DNA of 5,098 nucleotides. Origin: 13-2-20CM-68-14 sp046723355. Lineage in GTDB: Bacteria > Actinomycetota > Thermoleophilia > Gaiellales > Gaiellaceae. The notes beneath the pieces were generated by a model that was given only the letters and a program-made list of their open reading frames with translations, did no database searches and was not told the origin of the DNA. The position numbers and the translations under genes were made by a program. Below are positions 1 to 5,098 of the stretch, one piece after another. Location: positions 1 to 5,098 of the forward strand of contig JBKOUJ010000090.1 in NCBI GenBank assembly GCA_046723355.1, given 5' to 3'. Within the stretch, counting starts at the first letter, position 1. Every line of letters begins with the position of its first letter.

Positions 1-841
<841 letters not shown>

Positions 842-887
842 GCCCTCCGGGCAATCCGTCGACCCCAAATCGGCGTAAAACCGGTCG

Positions 888-917
888 AAACGGCCGCACG
901 TCGCGTTTGTTTCATTT
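888..917 (+). terminator. Weak candidate intrinsic terminator downstream of clpX
   Basis: An AAACG/CGTTT inverted repeat (888-892 with 904-908, loop of 11) is followed by a T-rich stretch (906-917). An alternative pairing is GAAAC (887-891) with GTTTC (909-913). The stem is only five pairs and partly A-T, so it is a poor match to a strong Rho-independent terminator. It is listed because it is the only hairpin followed by T-rich sequence between clpX and the transporter operon. Clear termination after clpX is not demonstrated, and read-through or factor-dependent termination is equally possible. Confidence 0.2.
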
Positions 918-923
918 ATAAAG
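903..923 (+). promoter_or_regulatory. AT-rich island with -10-like TATAAA, candidate promoter of the transporter operon
   Basis: In an otherwise very GC-rich window, bases 903-923 form a conspicuous A+T-rich patch. It contains TATAAA at 917-922, five of six matches to the sigma-70/sigma-A -10 consensus. No convincing -35 element sits 16-18 bases upstream (the sequence there is close to CCGCAC), so this may be an extended or activator-dependent promoter, or not a promoter at all. If used, transcription would begin near 929 and give a leader of about 50 bases before the binding-protein start at 979. The 137-base gap after clpX is the only substantial non-coding space in the window. Confidence 0.35.
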
Positions 924-925
924 TG

Positions 926-947
926 GCTCCGCCGCCGTAGCGGGAGC
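926..947 (+). other. GC-rich inverted repeat in the presumed leader
   Basis: GCTCC at 926-930 can pair with GGAGC at 943-947. Two further pairs are possible (931-932 with 940-941) if G942 is bulged, leaving a loop of seven. A competing pairing is GCCGC (931-935) with GCGGC (946-950). No T-tract follows, so it is not a terminator. Such short pairings arise easily by chance at this base composition. Confidence 0.3.
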
Positions 948-956
948 GGCGAAGCA

Positions 957-977
957 TCGATCGCTTGGGGGGATCGA
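957..977 (+). promoter_or_regulatory. Shine-Dalgarno of the binding-protein gene inside a small hairpin
   Basis: The G-rich run GGGGGGA (967-973) lies five bases before the ATG at 979 and is the likely ribosome binding site. It is flanked by a perfect six-base inverted repeat, TCGATC (957-962) and GATCGA (972-977), which would place most of the G run in a nine-base loop. The placement supports ATG 979 as the start over the in-frame ATG at 988. Whether the hairpin affects translation is inference. Confidence 0.5.
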
Positions 978-978
978 A

Positions 979-2565
979 ATGAGAAGGATGTGGGGAAGGA
1001 GGGCGCTGGCCGCATCGGCAGCGTCCTTGCTCGCGTGCCTCGGCCTCGTCGCCGCCGCGGCCGCTCGTGAGTCCGGCCCGGGCTCCGCCGTCGCAGGGAA
1101 GACGCTGACGGTGGGGCTGGCAGAGGACCCGGACGCGCTCGACCCGACGCTCGCCAGGACGTTCGTCGGTCGAATGGTCTTCTTGTCGATGTGCGAGAAG
1201 CTCTACGACGTCAACAAGAACCTCCAGATCGTGCCGCAGCTCGCCGCGCGCATGCCGAAGGTCTCGCATGATGGCAGGACGATGACGGTCCGGCTGCGCG
1301 CGGGAATCAAGTTCAACGACGGCACGCCGCTGAACGCGCAGGCGGTCAAGATCTCGCTCGACCGCCACCGGACGCTCGCGCGCTCGGCGCGGGCGAGCGA
1401 ACTGACGCCCCTCTCGAGCGTCACGACGAGCGGCTCGAGGACGGTCGTCCTCCATCTCTCGGCGCCTTTCGCACCGCTGACCTCGCTGCTGGCAGACCGT
1501 GCCGGAATGGTCATGTCGCCGACGCAGCTGGGGAAGCTCGGCAACGGCTTCGCGAGCAATCCGGTCTGTGTCGGGCCGTTCCAGTTCGTCAGCCGGACGG
1601 CCGGCGACCGGATCGTCCTGAAGAAGTCGAACCAGTACTACAACAAGAAGAAGGTCAAGCTCGGCGGGATCGTCTACCGGATCATCGACGAGCCGAACAC
1701 GATGGCCGTCAACCTGCGCTCGCACGGGATCGACGTCGGAGACCGCCTCGCGTCGACCAGCCTGTCGTCGATCCGGCACGACAGCAGCCTTCGGCTGATC
1801 AAGGCCGTCACTATCGGCTACCAGGGCCTGACGCTCAACATCGGCAACAAGACGGGCCTCAGGCACCCCTACGCGAACGTCGGAACGCCGCTCGCCAAGC
1901 ACCCGGGGCTGCGCCAGGCCTTCGAGCTCTCGCTTAACCGCAACACGATCAACAGAGTGGTGTTCAACAACCTCAACCTGCCCGACTGCAGCCCGATCTC
2001 GCCGGTCCTGAAGGCGTGGCGGGACCCGAGCTTCAAGTGCCCGAAGCACGATCTCGCCAAGGCGAAAAGGCTTGTCAAAGCCTCGGGCGAGAAAACTCCG
2101 ATCCCCGTCAACCTGACGATCGGCACAGATTCCGTCGCGGCCAAGCTTGGCGCGGTGATCCAGTCCGACGCAGGGAAGGCCGGCTTCAAGGTCAACCTGC
2201 AGCCGACCGAGTTCACGACCGCTCTCAACAGGGCCGATGCGGGACAGTTCGACACGTTCCAGGTCGGCTTCTCGGGACGCGTGGATCCCGACGGAACGAC
2301 GTACGGCTTCATCCACACCGGCGGCTCGCTGAACGACAGCGGCTATTCGAACAAGACGGTCGACCGGCTGATGGACGGGGCGCGCGCCTCGCGGAAGCTG
2401 TCGGCGCGCAAGGCAGCCTATTACAAGGCGTTCAAGATCGTCCAGAGGGACCGGCCGTTGATCTACCTATGGCACCCGATCAACTACACGGGCGTCAGCA
2501 AGAAGATCCAGGGCGTCCAGGTGTTCGGCGACGGCCTGATCCGCGTCGCCTTCGCAAGCAAATAG
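979..2565 (+). CDS. ABC transporter substrate-binding protein, family 5 (peptide/nickel type)
   Basis: Extracytoplasmic receptor of a peptide-type ABC importer, 528 residues, a normal length for the SBP_bac_5 family (DppA/OppA/NikA relatives). The N-terminus has a basic stretch (residues 1-8, four Arg) and an alanine/leucine-rich hydrophobic core (9-29), so it is exported. Cleavage may be by signal peptidase I after the poly-Ala (near 29), or by lipoprotein processing at LLAC (17-20). The mature part opens with a beta-strand and the family-typical AEDPDALDP (48-56). Residues 98-129 carry the hallmark run with LRAGIKFNDGTPL. Also typical are the PVCVGPF segment (195-201, usually PVGTGPF), DPDG (436-439) and a C-terminal region containing RPLIYLWHP. 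Cysteines at 72, 197, 337 and 354 remain in the mature part. Twenty-one bases separate its stop from the first permease, so it heads the operon. The ligand cannot be deduced; peptides are the default, but other family members bind nickel, glutathione or sugars. Confidence 0.93.
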   Translation: MRRMWGRRALAASAASLLACLGLVAAAAARESGPGSAVAGKTLTVGLAEDPDALDPTLARTFVGRMVFLSMCEKLYDVNKNLQIVPQLAARMPKVSHDGRTMTVRLRAGIKFNDGTPLNAQAVKISLDRHRTLARSARASELTPLSSVTTSGSRTVVLHLSAPFAPLTSLLADRAGMVMSPTQLGKLGNGFASNPVCVGPFQFVSRTAGDRIVLKKSNQYYNKKKVKLGGIVYRIIDEPNTMAVNLRSHGIDVGDRLASTSLSSIRHDSSLRLIKAVTIGYQGLTLNIGNKTGLRHPYANVGTPLAKHPGLRQAFELSLNRNTINRVVFNNLNLPDCSPISPVLKAWRDPSFKCPKHDLAKAKRLVKASGEKTPIPVNLTIGTDSVAAKLGAVIQSDAGKAGFKVNLQPTEFTTALNRADAGQFDTFQVGFSGRVDPDGTTYGFIHTGGSLNDSGYSNKTVDRLMDGARASRKLSARKAAYYKAFKIVQRDRPLIYLWHPINYTGVSKKIQGVQVFGDGLIRVAFASK

Positions 2566-2576
2566 GCGGCGGAGAC

Positions 2577-2581
2577 AGGAG
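2577..2581 (+). promoter_or_regulatory. Ribosome binding site for the first permease
   Basis: AGGAG lies five bases before the GTG at 2587, in the 21-base gap after the binding-protein stop. It decides the GTG start. The gap contains no terminator, which supports co-transcription with the binding-protein gene. Confidence 0.7.
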
Positions 2582-2586
2582 CGATC

Positions 2587-3537
2587 GTGGGCGGCTTCGT
2601 TCTGCGAAAGATCGGAGCCGCCCTGATCGTCCTGCTCATCGCGAGCTTCTTCGTCTTTCTCGGGATCCGGGCGCTGCCGGGCGATCCTGCCGTCGCGCTC
2701 GGCGGCGAGGACCGCGATCCGCAGGTAGTTGCCCAGATTCGGCACGACTACGGGCTCGACAGACCGCTGCCCGTCCAGTACGTCCGCTGGCTCGGCCACG
2801 CGCTCGAGGGTGATCTCGGCGAGGACCAGCGGTCGCTCTCCGTCTCGCACACGATCATCACGAAGCTGCCGGTGACGCTGGAGCTCGCCGGCCTCAGCGT
2901 GCTGATCGCGATCCTGATCGGCATTCCGACCGGGGTGCTCGCCGCGGTGCGCCGCGGCAAGGTGAGCGACTACGTCAGCACGACGATCGGGCTGATCGGG
3001 CTATCGGTGCCGCATTTCTGGCTCGGCCTGATGCTGATCATCGTCTTCTCAGTCGATCTCCACTGGCTGCCTGCCGGCGACTACGTCCCGATCGCACACC
3101 CGCTGGACAACCTCGAGCACATGCTCCTGCCGGCGATCGTGCTCGGCACAGGGTTCGCCGCGGTCCTGATGCGGCAGATGCGCTCGGCCATGCTCGAGTC
3201 GATGGGGTCCGACTACGTCCGCACAGCGCGGGCGAAGGGCCTAAGTGAGTGGAAGGTGGTCGGCTGGCACGCGTTCCGCAACAGCCTGATCACCGTGACG
3301 ACCGTGATCGGGCTGCAGCTCGGGGCACTCATCTCGGGGGCCGTGATCACCGAGCAGATCTTTGGGATCGCCGGCTTCGGGCGGCTGACGATCGAGAGCG
3401 TCCAGCAACGCGACTACACGCTGATCCAGGGCATCGTCCTGGTCGCCGCTGCGGGCTACGTCCTCGTGAACCTCGCCGTCGACATTCTCTACTCGGTGCT
3501 CAACCCGCGGATCCGCGTTTCCGGGAGGCCGACGTGA
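2587..3537 (+). CDS. ABC transporter permease, DppB/OppB type
   Basis: Integral membrane subunit of the importer, 316 residues, the usual size for DppB/OppB. It forms half of the translocation channel with the next gene product. About six membrane segments can be seen, near residues 9-28, 97-120, 131-156, 176-195, 237-257 and 280-302. A large external loop between the first two carries the family-typical ALPGDPA (29-35) and the GDLG (75-78) region. The cytoplasmic coupling loop (EAA motif) is the stretch YVRTARAKGL (210-219) followed by HAFRN (228-232), which should dock on the ATPase. The GTG start is preceded by a good AGGAG. The stop overlaps the next gene's GTG start by four bases. The protein ends shortly after LNPRIR (305-310), as is normal for this family. 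Assignment to the family is firm; the substrate is unknown. Confidence 0.95.
   Translation: MGGFVLRKIGAALIVLLIASFFVFLGIRALPGDPAVALGGEDRDPQVVAQIRHDYGLDRPLPVQYVRWLGHALEGDLGEDQRSLSVSHTIITKLPVTLELAGLSVLIAILIGIPTGVLAAVRRGKVSDYVSTTIGLIGLSVPHFWLGLMLIIVFSVDLHWLPAGDYVPIAHPLDNLEHMLLPAIVLGTGFAAVLMRQMRSAMLESMGSDYVRTARAKGLSEWKVVGWHAFRNSLITVTTVIGLQLGALISGAVITEQIFGIAGFGRLTIESVQQRDYTLIQGIVLVAAAGYVLVNLAVDILYSVLNPRIRVSGRPT
3523..3528 (+). promoter_or_regulatory. Ribosome binding site for the second permease, inside the first permease gene
   Basis: GGGAGG sits five bases before the GTG at 3534, within the last codons of the upstream permease gene. It selects GTG 3534 as start, which yields the 4-base GTGA overlap with the upstream TGA stop. 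Confidence 0.65.
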
Positions 3538-4409
3538 GCTACGTGGAGATCGCGAGGCTGAGCCCCGCGGCCCGACGCAGGCGGATCATCCGCCGGCGCT
3601 TCTTCCGCCGCCCGCTGGCGGTGATCGGGCTGGTCGTCTCGCTCGCGTTCGTGACGATCGCCGTGTTCGCGCCGCTGATCGCTCCCTACTCGTACAAGGA
3701 GACGGACTTCAACGCGATCCTCGCGCACCCGTCGCGCCAGCACCTCTTCGGCACGGACGCGCTCGGCCACGACATCTTCTCGCAGGTCGTCTACGGCGCT
3801 CGAGCCTCGATGGAGGCCGGCGTCCTGGCGACGGTCCTCGCGCTCGTCGTCGCCGTGCCGATCGGGCTCGTCGCCGGCTATTACCGTGGTTGGATCGACC
3901 CGGTGATCGCGCGGCTGACCGACGCGCTGCTCGCCTTCCCATTCTTGATCCTCGCCGTCGGGCTGGCCGCGATCCTCGGCCCGTCGCTGAAGAACGCGAT
4001 CCTCGCGCTCGGGATCGGAGCGGTCCCGCAGCTGATCCGGATTGCTCGCGGCGAGGCGCTGTCGCTCCGCGAGGAGGACTACGTGCGCGCGGCGATCGCG
4101 AACGGGGCCTCCGACTTGACGATCCTGCGGCGGCACGTCCTCCCGAACATGATGAGCACGATCATCGTCCAGGCGACCTTGCTGATCCCGATCCTGATCA
4201 TCGGCGAGGCGACGCTCTCGTTCCTCGGGCTCGGGGTCCAGCCGCCGGCAACCTCTTGGGGGGTGCAGCTGCGGGCGGCGCAGGACTACCTGTTCGACGC
4301 GCCGCGGCTCGCGATCTATCCCGGGGTCGCGATCGTGGTCGCCACGCTCGCCTTCAACCTCTTCGGCGACGGGCTACGGGACGTCCTCGATCCCCGGACG
4401 CAGCGGTGA
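3534..4409 (+). CDS. ABC transporter permease, DppC/OppC type
   Basis: Second membrane subunit of the importer, 291 residues, the normal length for DppC/OppC. The reading frame is open upstream of 3534, but the GTG with its GGGAGG site gives the expected N-terminus. A strongly basic cytoplasmic N-terminus (Arg-rich, residues 8-26) precedes the first membrane segment (27-50). The segment with LFGTDALGHD (71-80) and YGAR (87-90) is a hallmark of the DppC/OppC family. Further membrane segments lie near 93-116, 131-148, 151-168, 206-228 and 260-278. The EAA-type coupling loop is YVRAAIANGA (183-192) with HVLPN (201-205). LSFLGLGVQPP (228-238) and the ending NLFGDGLRDVLDPR (275-288) are also characteristic. 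It overlaps the genes on both sides by four bases, implying translational coupling with its permease partner and the ATPase. Export direction is excluded by the associated binding protein; the substrate is not identifiable. Confidence 0.95.
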   Translation: MSYVEIARLSPAARRRRIIRRRFFRRPLAVIGLVVSLAFVTIAVFAPLIAPYSYKETDFNAILAHPSRQHLFGTDALGHDIFSQVVYGARASMEAGVLATVLALVVAVPIGLVAGYYRGWIDPVIARLTDALLAFPFLILAVGLAAILGPSLKNAILALGIGAVPQLIRIARGEALSLREEDYVRAAIANGASDLTILRRHVLPNMMSTIIVQATLLIPILIIGEATLSFLGLGVQPPATSWGVQLRAAQDYLFDAPRLAIYPGVAIVVATLAFNLFGDGLRDVLDPRTQR

Positions 4410-5098
4410 CGACGCCGCTGCTCGAGGTCACGGACCTCTCGGTCCGGTTCGACACCGACGACGGGCCCGTCCATGCGGTCGACCGCCTCGGCTACACACT
4501 CGCGCCGGGCGAGGTGCTCGGACTCGTCGGCGAGTCGGGCTGCGGGAAGAGCGTGAGCGCGCTCTCCCTGCTCGGGCTGCTGCCGCCGACCGCCACCGTG
4601 ACCGGCAAGGCGTCGTTCGACGGGACCGATCTGCTCGAGGTCTCCGCCCGGCAGCTCCGCCGCATCCGCGGCAGGGAGATCTCGTTCGTGTTCCAGGAGC
4701 CCATGACCTCGCTGAACCCGGTCTTCACGGTCGGCAAGCAGATCTCGGAAGTGCTCCGGAGGCATCTCGACCTTTCGTCGCGCCAGGCCCAGCGGAGGAC
4801 CGTCGAGCTCCTGAAGCTCGTCCGCATCCCCGCCGCCGAGCGACGTGTCGACGAGTACCCGCACCAGCTCTCGGGCGGAATGAGGCAGCGCGTGATGATC
4901 GCCATGGCGCTTGCCTGCGACCCCAAGATCCTGATTGCCGACGAGCCCACGACCGCCCTCGACGTGACCATCCAGGCCGGGATCCTCGACCTGATGCGCG
5001 ACCTGCGCGAACGGCTCGGGACGGCGATCGTCCTGATCACCCACAACCTCGGCGTCGTCGCGGACATCGCCGACCGGGTGGTCGTCATGTACGCCGGG
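4406..5098 (+). CDS. ABC transporter ATP-binding protein, DppD/OppD type (3'-truncated)
   Basis: Cytoplasmic ATPase that energises the importer. The first 231 residues are visible and the frame is open to the last base, so the gene runs past the window. Family members are usually about 320-350 residues, so roughly 100 are missing, including the C-terminal oligopeptide-transporter domain. Starting at GTG 4406 gives MTTPLLEVTDLSVRF, a standard beginning. Motifs in order: Walker A GESGCGKS (42-49), Q-loop FQEPMTSLNP (96-105), ABC signature LSGGMRQR (155-162), Walker B ILIADE (175-180) with catalytic Glu180, D-loop TALD (183-186) and the H-loop THN (212-214, usually THD in this family). All catalytic residues are present. 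The start overlaps the permease stop as GTGA. No strong Shine-Dalgarno is visible (only a GGA at 4396-4398), so translation probably depends on coupling to the upstream gene. OppD/DppD is more likely than OppF/DppF from the EPMTSLNP and VTIQA sequences and the gene order. Confidence 0.94.
   Translation, partial: MTTPLLEVTDLSVRFDTDDGPVHAVDRLGYTLAPGEVLGLVGESGCGKSVSALSLLGLLPPTATVTGKASFDGTDLLEVSARQLRRIRGREISFVFQEPMTSLNPVFTVGKQISEVLRRHLDLSSRQAQRRTVELLKLVRIPAAERRVDEYPHQLSGGMRQRVMIAMALACDPKILIADEPTTALDVTIQAGILDLMRDLRERLGTAIVLITHNLGVVADIADRVVVMYAG

Noticed and set aside
859..888. Inverted repeat TCGACC/GGTCGA as an operator or terminator after clpX
   Set aside because: Only six pairs with an 18-base loop and no T-tract directly after it; TCGA-type words are very common in this DNA, so chance is a sufficient explanation.
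842..978. tRNA, small RNA, CRISPR or mobile-element ends in the intergenic region
   Set aside because: No cloverleaf, direct repeats, or terminal inverted repeats with target duplications could be seen; the region is too short for most such elements.
916..2316. Long antisense open frame (466 codons) opposite the binding-protein gene
   Set aside because: Its translation is Arg/Asp/Glu-rich low-complexity sequence typical of antisense frames in GC-rich DNA. It lies wholly opposite a clear family-5 binding protein and shows no recognisable domain.
2016..2813. Plus-strand open frame overlapping the end of the binding-protein gene and the start of the first permease
   Set aside because: It is an out-of-frame shadow, very rich in Arg/Gly/Asp, crossing two well-supported genes.
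3249..3533. N-terminal extension of the second permease to an ATG at 3249
   Set aside because: The frame is open, but the extension lies within the first permease gene, reads as Arg-rich shadow sequence, and would add 95 residues not found in the DppC/OppC family. GTG 3534 has a ribosome site and gives a normal N-terminus.
3489..5088. Several antisense open frames opposite the second permease and the ATPase (3489-4136, 4316-5044, 4492-5088)
   Set aside because: They mirror strongly conserved genes on the + strand, have biased compositions and show no domain signature; the + strand reading explains the sequence fully.

Overview
This window is GC-rich: one 60-base line I counted by hand (2881-2940) is about 68% G+C. 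It is almost fully coding, with every gene on the + strand. Codon choice is strongly biased to C/G-ending codons, isoleucine is nearly always ATC, and GTG starts are common. The ClpX and transporter proteins look bacterial and fit a high-GC Gram-positive lineage. A deep Actinomycetota group such as Thermoleophilia is my best guess, but the sequence does not prove it.

Layout: (1) bases 2-841 hold the C-terminal two thirds of clpX, cut off at the 5' edge of the window. (2) Bases 842-978 are a 137-base intergenic region with an AT-rich island (903-923), which is the best promoter candidate for what follows. It also contains a weak terminator-like inverted repeat and two short hairpins just before the next gene. 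(3) Bases 979-5098 carry a peptide/nickel-type (DppABCD/OppABCD-like) ABC importer operon: an extracellular solute-binding protein of family 5 (979-2565), a DppB/OppB-type permease (2587-3537), a DppC/OppC-type permease (3534-4409) and a DppD/OppD-type ATPase (4406-5098, cut off by the window end). A second ATPase (DppF/OppF type) commonly follows in such operons and may lie just outside.

How the genes work together: the binding protein should capture the substrate outside the membrane and pass it to the permease heterodimer, and the cytoplasmic ATPase powers import. The two permease genes and the ATPase gene are joined by 4-base GTGA overlaps, which suggests translational coupling and matched expression. 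The substrate cannot be read from the sequence; di- or oligopeptides are the default for the family. ClpX is the unfoldase partner of ClpP protease and is functionally unrelated to the transporter.

I looked for an undescribed system and did not find one. The genes belong to well-known families. The points most worth a second look are the strong excess of GATC tetranucleotides, the structured leader before the binding-protein gene, that protein's ambiguous signal peptide, and its cysteine content.
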